In this document: one piece after another, positions 13,501 to 27,300 of the stretch | Layout of the letters: each line of letters opens with the position of its first letter | Numbering within the stretch: position 1 is the first letter of the stretch | Origin: Apus apus | Lineage: Eukaryota; Chordata; Aves; Apodiformes; Apodidae | Direction of reading: 5' to 3' | Length of the DNA stretch: 64,000 nucleotides | Assembly: GCF_020740795.1 (NCBI RefSeq) | Contig: NC_067285.1 | Coordinates: forward strand, 21,472,241-21,536,240 | Notes under the pieces: generated by a model | Database searches by the model: none | What the model was told of the DNA's origin: nothing | Seen by the model: the letters and a program-made list of their open reading frames with translations, nothing else | Position numbers and translations under genes: made by a program

Positions 13501-15368
13501 ATGTTGAAAAACACAGCAGGCTGCACAGAAAATGTCACATTCTTGTAAGTTGTTGCATATGACATTGTGTTGCTTTCAAGAGCAAATGATCTTATAAATA
13601 TCTAAGTTATTTTTCTAAACAAAAGCCCTACATCATTACATTTATACAGCTTGAAGAATAAAAAGATTAAACTTAATTCTTTTAATATAAAGTTTAATAA
13701 ATAATTTTGGAGTAAGCATTAGCCTTTTTAATATGGACATTTATCCTGTTGGCTGACTGTAAGAGTATGTATGTATTATGCTAGCTTTCTTTGAATAATT
13801 AAGTTGCTCTGTTATGGTATTTGCTTTCCTTTCATGTATATATAGATAGATAGATCTGAAAGAATTTCTATGTGGATGATTCTTACAAAGCTGTAGTTAT
13901 TTCAGTGCCTGTGCTGTACAACTGTGTTGTCATTTGTTGAAGTAATTATTTTACATCATATTTTTGATAATGTGACGAACTAACCTTAGCATTGGTTGAC
14001 ATACTCTAATTGATATCTAGGCAAAACAGCTTTGGTTGCTGTTACCTGTTTGAGCTAAGCTGTGGATTCTTCATTGGGATTTGCCTCAACTGGCTGGTGG
14101 CTGTTGCAGCTATATGATTCCTCTGTGTTAGGATTTTCTTTAACTCACAAGTTCGTGTGGAGCATGATGGAGCAAAATATGAAGGCAACATTAGTTATTT
14201 GCCTTACCTTAACTTTACATATTTATATAAGTTGGAGGTTTTTAGTAAAAAATAAAATTTCTCTGAACACACATTTATTTACAGTGTTAGTGTAGATTGT
14301 CTTAGCTGAAGAGGGTAACAGTGACATATGGAGTGTTCAAAGGAGTACAGGGGATGCAAAATATCCTTGAGCAACAGACACCCAGGGAGTCTCCTGCCTG
14401 TGACATAATCTCCTTGGCTCTCACAACTCAAGGGCTCTGTGGTTTACCTGCCTGCTCAGTTCTGTGGTATTGTAACAGTTGGCCTGCTTGGTCTATGATT
14501 TCCAAATGCCATTTCTGTTTTCCTCTTTGTAAATTTAGTCAGTCTATATAGTTAGCGGAGTTGGGAATCTATCAATTAAGCAGATTTCTTCCATACCTTT
14601 TCCAAAAAACCTGTCTCTGGAGCTCTGTTTCAGATCTTACATTTTTGTGTAACTGGTGACATCTTTTCCTGTGATACTTTTCAATATTTGGACATCTTTC
14701 TTTGGTGAACATGCTGCTTTTGGAATATCTTAGTTTTCTGAAATTTATGTACATAAACAAGGACTTTAAATAATCACTTGTTTAAAAAAAAGCTAAAAGC
14801 CCTGATACTCGTACTGTTCTGGATTCTATTCTGGCGAACACTTCAAGAAGCAACCTTTGTGGATGATGAACTGTGTGTTGCTTGTAGCAAGGCGACATTA
14901 CCAAGTAGACTAACAGAGATGAAAGCTGAACTTGTTTGGTGTTGTTGAGTCATTATGTTAAGGCATCTCATCTCTGTAATGAAATATGTTTTCTGTTGAT
15001 CTGATGTTCTGTGAGGTGGAAGTAGTTCATACAGTATCTCAGGAAGCCTGATACTCATCTGCTTTGGAATGGCAAATTATGTTATTTTTGTCTAAGATGA
15101 TCACAAGTCTAGCTAGGATGAAGCAGGTAATAAATTTATTAGAAAACACAGTTTCTGAAAATACTGTTTCCTCACTAGCTCCTGTAAACCATTTATCTTG
15201 CTTGAAAAAATTGCTTTGCAAGAGTGAATTACTATTCATGTTTTACCTTCCCTAGTATCTCAGGAGCTCTCATTTATGTGAAAACAGTAGGGAAGTTGGC
15301 CAGTTTGGTTTTATGTCTGCTAAAAGCCATTTTTTTCCCCCCTTTTTGCAGGTGAGATTAGTTTGGGG

Positions 15369-15383
15369 ATGTCAATACAATGA
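15369..15383 (+). promoter_or_regulatory. SEC24C: Four-codon uORF overlapping the SEC24C start
   Basis: In exon 2, ATG TCA ATA CAA TGA encodes M-S-I-Q-stop. The TGA (15381-15383) shares two bases with the main ATG (15380-15382), so stop and start overlap as ATGA. The upstream ATG has G at -3 and T at +4; the main ATG has A at -3. Termination next to a start is a layout that could allow reinitiation and could tune SEC24C output. The sequence is plain to see; its use in translation is inference. Confidence 0.7.
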
Positions 15384-18300
15384 GTGTAAACCAGCAAGCT
15401 CACACAGGGCCTCCTTACGGGCAACCTCAGCCTGGATATCAGGGATACCAGCAGCCTGCCTACAGAGGACAGCCATTGCCAGGGGTTCCTCAGTCGCAAT
15501 ATGGAGCTTATAATGGTCCGATGCCAGGATATCAACAGCCAGCCCCTCCACAAGGTACTTCTCAGTCAACACTTAATGATTGATAACCCATGAATTATTG
15601 TGTGCGTGGCATTTTTTTTTTTTTGTCTCCTATTGTTACTCTTTGTTTTGTGGTAGCAATTATCTTCTATGTATAGCTTTCATGATGTTAAAAATCACGT
15701 TCTTCCTGCACATTCTGAGGTTATTGTTCTGTCATTTGTCCACTTAATAATGGATATATTAAAAATTATAAAAATTGACACATTGAGAAGCACAGCCTGC
15801 ATTTTTTTCCTGTATGTCCCTGCCTCTGTGGTACTGAAGAACCTGACTAGGACAGTCCTCATGATGAGGCTATATTGTGGGGCAGCACTTACAGACTATA
15901 ATAGATTTATAATTGAGACTGCCTTACATTATTACATAGAAAGACGTGAAAGAGTAGGGTATACAACTCTAGGCAGAATGTTTGTTGGTTGCTGTTTCTT
16001 CTATGCCTTTAAAATCAATGGAAAGTTTGTGGATATGTGGCAAGATAATGTCTTTCAGAATTTTCCTGGTTGTGCAGGATCATATCCCTTGGTTTTGTTT
16101 TTTTAAAAAACAAACAAAACACCAAACCAAAAAAAAACACAAAGCAAAGCAGTTACACTTTTTTCCCCTCATTTCAAAAGAAAGGCTAACTTAAAATCAT
16201 TAAGGAACTTTAGGAGCCTTTGTTTCCAAGTACCTAAATTGTTGTGGGGGATTAGTAGTGACTTTAATATCTGAAATGAAGAGGAGAAAATACTACTGCT
16301 TTCAGTGAAAGTATTTCTGCCTTTCACAATAATGTGGATTCATTAAATTCTGCTGAGATAAACGCAACACAAACTTCCATGCAGAAATGTTTGTTTAGCT
16401 TTCAAATTTGTATTCTAAGGAAATGAGGAATATGCTAATCATGCTCTGTATTATTCTCCCCTCCAAGTACATCTTGAATTTTTTGAAACTTTTTGAATTT
16501 TAAACCGAACTCAATGAAAAGGACAGAACAATCAAAGTGCCTATAAGACACCTATAGATGGGGGACTGACATTTGGGAGCTGAATAATTAATCTTTTGGG
16601 TTTTTCATCTGGAGTTAGCAGGGTAGTGGAGCAGAAGAAGCATAAGCATAATGTGCTGAAGAATGGATTATTCAGTTGCTCCATCTTCCTTTTCTTTCTT
16701 TAATCCTGTTCCTCCCCTCCTCTCAATAAATCTCTTCCAAGAGCACTTTTAATCTGCGAGTTTTGAACTCGCTTGACAGAGAGCTTAAATTCCTGTAAAA
16801 GTAATGAAAATCAGAACTGGGCAGAGGAAAAAACCCTGCTTCCTGGGAAGACAGAGCTCAGCCATTGAGTTCTGTCTCCTCAGTGTAGCCATTGACTAAC
16901 TACTGTTTCCTGTCCCATGGAAAGAATGGGGAGAAATTGGAATTGCTTCAGTGAGAGAGACTGAAAGGACAAAGATTACAGATTTGTTGGAGAAGTTTAA
17001 TCAGTGCAGCTATTTATAGTAAATGGGTTTTGGCTGTGAACAGTGTGAAGAATGTTTAGGATGTTTGTAACAAGAAATTGATGAGCATCTTCCATCAGAT
17101 ACTTCAAGAACTTTCAGACTTTACAAGTCTGAAAAGTGTTTCTTTTTTAAGGGAATTAACTTTTTTCCTTCTGAATTGTTTCTGGTTTGCATTTTTTAAT
17201 TTTAGAACAATACAAACGTAGTTCATGACAACTCAGTAAGGACATACCTAGAATGCTTGATAATTTGCCTACAAACTTGTGTAGATTAAAAAGACAGATT
17301 TTTTTTTTTTTCTGCCAGCAATGTTTGAAAGGTAATGTGATACTGAGAGCAACAAGGTGGTTCCATTTGGACAACAAAAGTGTATTACACTGCTTTTAAG
17401 GAGTATCTCATGTACTTTCCTTAAATATCAGCCAAAGGCCACTTATGGTTTGTGGAGATTTCTCTTCCATCTTTTCTTCTGAGACCATCCTTCCGTGATT
17501 GAGCAGCCTGTATTAAGGACATATCAGTTGACAAGTTGTACATTTTAAACCTGTTGCTCTAAATCCAGGATTCCTATAGTTAGAAGGAAGGAATGTAAAA
17601 TTCAGAGCACTAGCTTAACAGACAAAAGTTGACCTGTTAGTAGCTGCTGAATATGACATCTGGATAGAAGAGAGTGGCAAACAAAATATGTTATCAAATA
17701 GGGCTGATGGGTGGTAGTGAAGATAGTGACTTGCCCTTTCTTTCGCCATCACATTTACTGCATGTCTCTGTAGCAAGACCTGCTGTAGCTGCGTAATATA
17801 GAGGAAAGATAATTAATTTCAGAGGCACTAGATTAACAGGAATTTAGTGAACATTGAAGGGTAAAAGGAAAACTGCCAGTTTTATTATGCTATCTCAAAG
17901 TAGTTGTCCTAGGATTTTACTTGTAAAAACAATAAAATTGTTTGGAGGACTGAGTGGAGAAATGTTGGGAGCAGGTACCATTCTCTGTCACGGAGTATTT
18001 ATGGACAAACCCTAGCTCTAACTAATGGAAACATGGAAATGCTATGTCAGTCATGTTAGTCTTGCTTGCGACCAGAAGTGGAATATTGTGCTGCTAGCTG
18101 TAAATAGCTACTTCTTGCTAGGAGAATGTTGAAAGAATCAGTATATTTTTGCACTAGTCTTTCAGTCAGTCTTCTGTTTTCCTTTTGATGAGATCATGCA
18201 TTGAAAGTGCAGATGCAGTTATCTGAATATGAATAACCATTAGGCTGCTGCTGTATTGTTTTGCATAGACTCTGTTGATACTATTAACACTTCTATTAAT

Positions 18301-21300
18301 GTTAATGTCTGAACTGTGTTGGTAATATGAGAAGGAGTATAACAGTGAGAAGAAGTATAACTTAAGGAATATTGTGGTAGATGTGACGTGGATTTTATGT
18401 ATATGGTATATTCTGCACTGCAGGACTATCCTCAGCATTGAAAACACTGTCCCTTGGTGCTTTGTCTCAGGCTTGATTTACTGGTGTATTCTGTTTTTCC
18501 AGGTTACTTTCCTTCCTTGGGGTTTCCTTCAAAGGGCTCTCCTGTATCTCTCAACTCTGACACTTCTTCTCTTCCACCTAATTCCATAGGTAAACTGTAT
18601 CTGTTCTGTGTGTTTGTGCTGTGCTGCTTCTTCTGTGCCAAGTTCCCATTTAATACGGATATTTATCTCAAAAATGTGGGTACCTGATTATTCAGACAGA
18701 GGTGTATGGGACACTTGCCAATCTATTTGTAGGTAGCACTCCAGAAACATAAATAGGATATGCAGAAATAATCCTAATAGAAATCCCTTATGCCTGCAGA
18801 TTCATAGATAAAACCTGACTTGTGATTAATGTTTTCTGAAAACTGATTTCAAAATCTACAGTGGCTCATTCAGGTTCTGCCAGAGAGAATCCTTAGTTTA
18901 AAAGAATGCAGTCTCCTACTTGAGAGACAACTAAAACATGAGATTTGAAATTATAGCATTGCAATGAAGAAATGAAAAATCTCCCCAAGCACCAGAAGGT
19001 TGTTATTGGAACTCACAAGATTTTTGTAACTTATGCTTTTATTTAAGGGAAAAATAAGTTTTTAGCTTCCTTGGCTATAGCACAGAAACCAAATATATGT
19101 TAGGAGTAATTATGTTTCCAAAAGCTGTGGCAATTAGGATGTAAGAATTAGAAACACTGCAAGAAATCTTACTGTATTTTTCCTTCTTCCCAACTAGTGG
19201 TATTTTGATAGAGCTATTTCCAGCAGTGTTAATTTGTTTAGAAGAGTAGGGAGTCTGAACTGGACCAAGGCTATATAGTCTCAGGGCTTTGAGTAAAATC
19301 CCAAAATCTCATTTTGCTGTAATCTATCTCCATTTTGAGGTCTGTGATGAGTAAGAACAGTATGTCAAAGGTGTTGAAGGGAAAATTCAGGATTCTTCAG
19401 GAATAATGAATCTTAAGCTAATAAACCACTAGAGTCATACTTGTTCAAGAGAATTTTTTCCCCTGGCTATTTGAGCAGCTTGTGGTAATGGTTACTGAAG
19501 TGTATTTCTGACAAGAACTAGAAAAAGAGGTCTTGAGATGCTTTATCTGAAGTAAGCATGTATTTGTCAAATTATATGCTTGTTAAAGTTGGGGGGAGGA
19601 AGTTTACTTAATGTTTAAAAAAAAAGAATCAAAAAGGTGTAGATTCCCTCCAGGAACTGGATTAAATATTCTTTCAAAGACAAAAGATAATGCCAAACAG
19701 TTTACCTGTGCTGTCAGAGGAAAGAGATGCCAAAATAGATGGAAGTATATAAAATTAACTGAAAAGCTATCACAAAAACCATTCAGAAATAGAAATACTA
19801 GACAATATACAAATAGAGATCAAGAAATGCTTTGCCAGATGAAGAGTCAGATGAAACTTCTGTAACAGTAGTTTAGAAAAGACAAGGCCTAATGCACTGA
19901 AGGTATGTAAAAATAATAAATATCTGTGGAAAAAATCAAACCCTAAGTCTCAAAACAAAAAGCAGGAGGAGGTTTAGTAATACAGAAAAATGCCCCAAGA
20001 AATTACTGGTTATTCATAAAACGTCTAGTTCATTCCTTCCTTGAATTCACATACTCAAGCCTACTAAGAATAACATGTAGCAGATAAGATAAAAACATTT
20101 AAGTTTAAAAGTTAGGCTTTGGTGTATAAATCATACTGTAGAATCAAGAAACGGTTTCTTATTTTGTAATGGTCCTTCTCAAGGTTTCAGAGTCCCTTTT
20201 AAACTTGTAATGCCAGTCACTGTCAGAGACACAGCAGTGTATATATGCTGCCTTGATCTCATGGGGTAGCTTACTCTATTTAGTCATGCATATTTATTGA
20301 TAGCCCATACATAAATTATGTTTCCTTGTGGCTAGCAGGCATGGTCAATGTTTGTTCTAATTATCAGCATTTTTTAACATAATATTAAAATAGAAGTTTA
20401 TATTCTCCTTTTTGGAAGTGGTCACTGCAGTTGGTCTGCTAATATTGTACCCAGCGTTGTGCCATCTGTGGAAAGTATCAAGACTTGTTCCTGAGGCAAA
20501 TATGTTTTGGCTGTGACTGAACCAGCTAGCTCAGTGTGAAAGATGAGAAAGTACTCTTATTAGCCTCCAACTTTGAGGGTCTGGAAAGAACAGTCTGTGA
20601 TGGCCCTCCATTGTTACATATATAAAGCAGCTAGCTGCATGTAATTTTTGAAGACTGAATCTACTCAGAGAACCTGCTTACCTTTCAAGAAGAGAAAACT
20701 GACCTGTAATGACCATTAGGTTCTATGTGAATACTTTCCTTCATCTGGATAAAAATAATTAGACTTGAAAGGAGAAGAATTTCATACTTTACTGACAAGA
20801 TAATGGTTTTTTCTTCATCAAAACATGAAATAGTCTTTTGAAGACCTTACACAGTACATAATTCCTACTTGATCTGCATGGAGATGGTGACTAGTTGACA
20901 GACTGAAAATATTTATACTTTTGCTGCTTCTAATATTGTTGTATAAATTATTTGTTGCTTGTGGAGTATTGATACATCAATTCAGCCACCACTAAATTGT
21001 TTCTGCACTTTTTTTAATTTTCTGGATTTCTCATGTTAGTTGGTTCAAGCCCTTGTTTCTGGGAGTAATTTCTTATTTTGAAAAAAATTTAAGATATTTT
21101 TTTCCCCTTATGTCTGTAGGTTCATTAAGACCCCCTCCAGCCTCTGGAGCTCCCCCTCCAGCCTCTGGAGCATCTGTTCCTTCTGGTCACGTGGCATACA
21201 GTCAGCTTGGACATGGAGATGTGCAGAATGGAATTCCAACCTCAACAGCCCCAGTGCAGAGGTACATACAAGAAGAGCAAATGATAAAAAAGGTCTGCCT

Positions 21301-24300
21301 TGGTAGGCCTATACTAGATCTAGACCTTTTAGGATATAAACAGACTAAATACTTTGCTTTTCCTGTGGTGGAGTGACTTTCTCTATGGCTTCATTATTGC
21401 TTTAGAGCAGCGTTTTGTCATAGAGGTATTTGTTAGATAGTAAGAATACTGGAGATTAAAACCACTGGAAGGATACGAGCAGATGTCAGTGACTTATCAA
21501 AACCAGTTCTTACAAAGACTTTCTGTGTGGTAGTCATCTTCCTCCTGAAGAGTTTTCTGATTCCCGTAATCTGTCTTATTTTAAAACAAATGCATCCACA
21601 CAGCCATAGTATTTGATTCCTTGGCAGTGTGAATTGATCTCTCTCTGGAGTATGTTGCTGTCTGGCATTATTGAATAATTCCTTAGTATTGCTTCTGAGT
21701 CTGTTTCTGTCTTTTATGTGCCCCTGAGTTACCTTCATCAAAATCTCTTGGATGTATTCTCCAGAAAGGTGTTGCCATTCCCTCTGTGGTGAGAGGCAGC
21801 AGTGCTCACTGCTTCATTGCGATTATGGGGAAAGGTGGTTGGCTTTTGTTTCCTTCAGGGTATGCTCATCACTGTTAGCTGTACAGTTCAAATCCTTTGA
21901 GCAACAGAACATTCTTAGATAGCTGTGCAGACCTTACCATTACTCACCCTGTAGAGTCTGCAGTAATTCTGGTTTGTTGCAGTAACTAAAATGAAATTAA
22001 CAAAAAATGCTATAAACATAGAATTTTTATTTCAAAAACTAATCAATATTTTTTTTTATTAAAGGAACTCAGATTCACACAGGATTTTTAATTATTCTTA
22101 ACCTGAGCTGCCATGCTTCATGTAAATAATGGAGACCTAGCTAGTGTTTGTGTGGTAGAAAAATTTAAAAAGACACGGAATTGTAACTATATAATGAGGA
22201 ATCCAGTGAAGTTTCTCATCTTCCTTCTCAGGCCACCTGCTTCTCAGCCGTTTCTGCCGGGCTCAGCACACACGCCTGTCAGCCAGACATCTACGTTCCA
22301 GCAATATGGTCCTCCTCCAGCCAGTGTACAGCAGCTCATCAATCACGTGGCAGGGATGACAGTTGGCAGTACTACAGTCTCTGCTCCTCCCCCAGCTGGA
22401 CTGGGCTATGGTGAGATTTCCTGGCTGCAGAAATACACTTTTGCTTTAAATATATATTAGTAATTTCATAAAATATTTGCTCTTGTCAATGGTTCATTTT
22501 CACATGGTGATGAGAATTCTCTGGGTTTTGACATCAGCCATAGTAAATGGTAGTTTCCTTGCCTAATAAGGTCATAGGGAAAAACAGAACTCAGACTATT
22601 GTAGGGGACAGTGCAGGAAGTACTGCAGGACATGAGTGACAAAAGAGTAATTATTTCTCCTCAACTAGGTGAATCTTAGTATGAAACACAGAACCAGTCT
22701 ATCCCTAAGTAAGCTGTAGGAGAGACTACAGCCTTTGTCATTGTTGTTCAACAGCCCAGTCAAAAAAAAAAAAAAAAGAAGGGATCAGTAAATCACAAAA
22801 GGCTGAAATTACTCTGAATGTGTGTCAGGGGCGTTGGAACTAGATGATGTTTAAGATCCCTTTCAACCCAAACCATTTTATGATTCTAGAGCAAATGGAT
22901 TTTGCTTGCATCTTAATTCTCTTGAGGATAATAGAAGATGTTGTTTTACCTTCTGTTCTTACCAGGTCCCCCAACATCGGTTCCCCCAGTCTCAGGAAGC
23001 TTTAGTGCAACAGGATCTGGTCTCTACACACCTTACACTGCAAGCCAAGGACCCCCTCCTTCGAGTGTGTCGGAGGGTCTTCCTTTGGCACAGCCTCCAT
23101 TTCCTGGTCAACTAATATCAACTCAGCGCTTACCTACTCAAGTCCCTGGTTTTGCCCCACCTCCTTCTACAGGGATTGGACCTTCTTACCCTCCTACTGC
23201 AGGTGCCCCAAGGCCACCTACCATGACAGGCCCACCACTGCCTGGACAGACACTTGCTGGACCACCAACGTCCCAGCCTAACCATGTATCCTCACCACCA
23301 CCACCTCCATCAACTATGTCAGGGCCACACCATGGGCCTCCCATAAGTGGCCTCCATGGACCACCTCCTCCCACTCATCCTCCTCAGCCCGGATACCAAA
23401 TGCAGCAGAACGGTGAGTATTCCTAGCATAGGAATTGTAAATTATGTGAGTTCTCTGTGTGCTGCAAACTGAAAACCAGATTTTGGGTTTGTTACCTCTG
23501 GGCCCCTGGCTGCATTTGAGAGCTTCCCTCTTGCTTCATTGCTCTCATGTCAGAAGGACAAATCCAAGATAAACAATCGAATGTGTCATTCTTAGATAGT
23601 TGTTGTGCGGGTTTTGATTAGATTAGTGTAACTGAAGGAATTCTAGCTTACTTGTCCATAAAGGTTAGTAATTGGTGCCCTAATGCTGCAAGAATTTGTG
23701 ATGAAAATTTTATCATGAACTTCAATTTGATGTCTGCAACCTCATCTGTTAAAAAATAAAGATCTGAAATCCTGAAGAGCCTTTTTAAAAAAAAGTTGTA
23801 GCCAGCGTGTTGATATGAGAGGAGTTGGCAAACGTTGAAAAGGAGTTGCTGTATTTCTCTCCCTGTAGAACATTTCATGTTTTGTATATGCTTTCTGAAT
23901 TATGAACACTTGTGGCTGATTTTTAGTCAATAACATTTACAGATAGCTAGGATAAAGTAATCATGTGCAAGTGTCAGGATTGAGAATCCATGCAGCTTTG
24001 CACAACTGGCCAGGTGAATTACTTAAAAATATCTGCCCAATTGCTATGAATTGTAAAAACTCTAATGGGGTAAATCATGGTGATATTCCATAACTGACTG
24101 AAATTGTCTAAAGTAATATGAAATAACTTTTGGTAGTTACAAAACAAAAAGGATAGTCATACATTACTGTAATTTCAGACAAGCCAAAACTACCTGAAAG
24201 GACTTCTTGCATACATTTACTTTGAGGAATTATGGGTCACCCACTAGCTTATTTGGCTCGTCTGTGTGCAGTTTCTGCTAAGCTGTTCTGCAATTTTATT

Positions 24301-27300
24301 TAAATGTTCTTGTTCAGTGCATGATGTTAATGTGTATTGTAATTGTATTACTCTAAAAATAGTTGTTAGTCTAAAAACCCGTGTTTGTTAAGTCTGGTTT
24401 TAAGGATGACTGTATCAGTTCATTGGATCATTGAGAGAGATGTACAGATCTAAGCTGAAACACTGTGATAAATGCATTTAATCCTATTAACTGAAAAGCA
24501 TGTGACTTTCTTTTTCTTGTTTTTTTGGTGATGACAGAAAAAGTGGGAAGTGCCTAATGACGAAATGCCTGCTATTTACCATTGTTTGATTTTGCTGTCC
24601 CTTTTTTGTAAGGTTCCTTTGGGCAGGTGAGGGGTCCCCAACCAAACTATGGAGGAGCCTATCCAGGAGTACCAAATTATGGAAGTCAACCCGGACCACC
24701 GCCTCCACCAAAACGCTTGGATCCAGATTCCATTCCTAGCCCTGTAAGCTTACTTTGTTGTTACCAGTGTGAATTCTTCCACTGTCTTTACATAGAACAG
24801 AACTGACGAAGACCAGATCTGAAAACAGGTTTCTTGTTCCAAAGAACATCCGTCTGTTTTCCTGCTTACTTTTCTCTCATATATCCAGCTTCAATCTTTG
24901 GTTATGAATAAGCCCAGAAGCAGTATTTTTCTTGGTCACCAAAGAAGAGCACTGCCTATGCAAATAAATGCTCTAATTCCTCAGGTCTTTTTCTGTACTA
25001 TGTTATGCTTTGAGAGTTCTTGAGGGCTTTGATTAAGCTTGTTTCTCCATTTCTGGATTCTCACTTAATAACGTTGCAAGGTGAACTAATTTTGGATTTT
25101 GAGATGATAGTCTATGAACTGTATGATCTATGTTGAAAGTATGGTTAATAGGAGACAATTGTAGTGCTTTTCATTTCCCTTTTCCTATAATCTATCAAAA
25201 AGCTGGTTAGTGTTTTTTTGGATCGTTAAGTCACAACACTACTTCAGTCAAATAAGGACCCTTTCTCTGATTTGGATTATTTTTCAGAATGGAGGTTCTG
25301 AGAAAGGACAAGCAGTGACGTGTAATATTAAGCCTGGCAGTCTTATTGCTGCTGGTCTACTGTTCCTTCTGCTGCTGCTGTTCTGGCATTGTCTTGAAAG
25401 GCCACATTTTATAATAGGAAACGTTTCTAGGGCAGTGCTTACAATCAGTTTACTTCAAAACTATAAAAATAACTTAGTCTTGACTTACATCATAGATCTG
25501 AGCTGGTGCTGTTCAGGAGTTATTGCTATTCAAAAATATTATCTGCTAGTACTCTAGGTTTATGTGAAGTTTATGAACTTTTTTTTTTTTTTTAGACTAT
25601 GAGAAATATTTAACTGCTTGTCTCCTTTTCTTCCACTAAATGAGAACTCAAATGGCTTGTGTTAGTTGCCTTCATTTTAGCATGTTCTTAAAGCATAAAT
25701 CCCCAATTTCTAACAAAAATGAGCACGTGAGCCCCCACCTCTGTTAGCAATTTGTTCAGAGCCCAAGCTAAATATGTTGGCAAAGCTGGTCTTGGGATCA
25801 TGTGTGCTGCAGAAGCTGATGTTTCCAGTTGCATGAACCAGTGTCCAAATGTATCTAATTCCAGTGCTACAGATTTGGGTAGAGAGAAGTAACACTGTTA
25901 CTTTTTTGTTTTATTATTCTCTTTTATTTTTATTTTCCTTTTCTTTTTTCTTTTTTTTTTTTTTTGTGGCACTCTTTTTATTTATTTTTAAAAGCAGCTT
26001 AATGAGCTGCCACCCCAGCAGAAACCCAGGCACAGAATAGACCCAGATGCAATTCCTAGTCCAGTAAGTGCTGTATATATGTCGATTGTAGTGTGTTGGT
26101 GACCATCTATCTGTGCATGCCTGAAACCTGAACTTCATGTCACTAACCCTCCATCATTAATCCTTTACCCTTTCCTTGCTGTCTTCTGCTTGCCTTATCG
26201 AAATGAATATCATTACACCACAAGAGGTTGTTAAAATGTTCTCTTCTGTGATGAATGGTGAGGCAATAGAAAGCAGACTATTTCAGAAACAGATCATGAA
26301 GAATGTCTTCCCTTCCCTTTGTCTCATGTTTAGAATATCTCCTTTATCAAATTTAAACTGGCGTTTTCATTGTAAGCCATCAGTGTAATTGTCCATACAG
26401 TGTGTGTCTCATGTTTACATATGTACAGCATGCGCATTTGTAGCCATGTTTTCTACCAGTTTTGAGCAGAGTTTGATTACTCTTCTTGTTGATATACCAG
26501 TATGGGGCTAATTCTCTGAAGTTCTAGAATTGCAGATGAACCGTTTTGGTTTTATGTTAATTCCTGTTATAAATCTTCTAGTAGATTAATGTGAGACATG
26601 GGGAGCTATAAACATTCTCTCATTATCTGTCCTCACACATAACCATTACATTTTGAATGGGTAACTTTAATGTTTATGTGTAGAGAATCTTATCTAAACA
26701 AAGAAAAAAGCAGCTACCTTTTGGACTGGAAATAATAATAAAAAAAAACGTTTGACCTATATTACCCTTGGGTCACTTCTTCCTCATTTAGTCAGAGTTG
26801 ATTATGTCATAGGTACCAACAGTGAGATCACCAACATCAGTCAGTCTGTGGGCTTTTGAAACAGGACTAGATTTATCCTAGAGTAGTCGCCATCTGATGC
26901 TGTGAGAGGCTTTCTGCTGGCAACTTGGGATCTTTAGTAAGGATACAAGTTCTGCCACGTAAACTTTGGCATTTCACAGTTTACTCTAAGCAAAGGCCTA
27001 TCTGTTTGGTGGCAAAATAGTATCAGAAGAATGATTGCTAGCTTTGGTGCTTTCATTCAGGCACCAGTATTAAAATATACTTAAAACGATGTATAACTAC
27101 AATTTTCTGTTCATATGCAAAGATCAGTGGGTATTGTAGTCAAGGAAAACTGTTTGATGCATTTCCATTATCTTAAGCATATTTGCATTAATGAAGAATT
27201 TGAAATACTAAGACATTTAAGAATTTTACTGGCTTTGAAATTTATTAAGCTTAATTCATTGGCAAGTCTGTTGAAACTTCAATTTCCACATCCCCAGAAT

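Larger units (their letters stand above)
7139..15351 (+). other. SEC24C: SEC24C intron 1
   Basis: GT at 7139 and AG at 15350-15351, preceded by a pyrimidine-rich tract. The first 600 bases belong to the CpG island. The rest is AT-rich and holds a back-to-back CR1 pair (10126-10580), a T/G-rich stretch near 11205-11250 and an A/T hairpin (11512-11549). I see no further coding exon. Confidence 0.75.

Noticed and set aside
15669-16106. 145-codon open frame in SEC24C intron 2
   Set aside because: Sizable for AT-rich DNA, but without splice context, composition bias or any known motif; it overlaps a T/A low-complexity stretch and fits chance.
25288-25557. Open segment after a TTTTTCAG acceptor in SEC24C intron 7, in frame with exon 7
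   Set aside because: It has no good donor and runs to a stop, so inclusion would truncate SEC24C before its folded part. It could be an alternative end, but nothing supports that.
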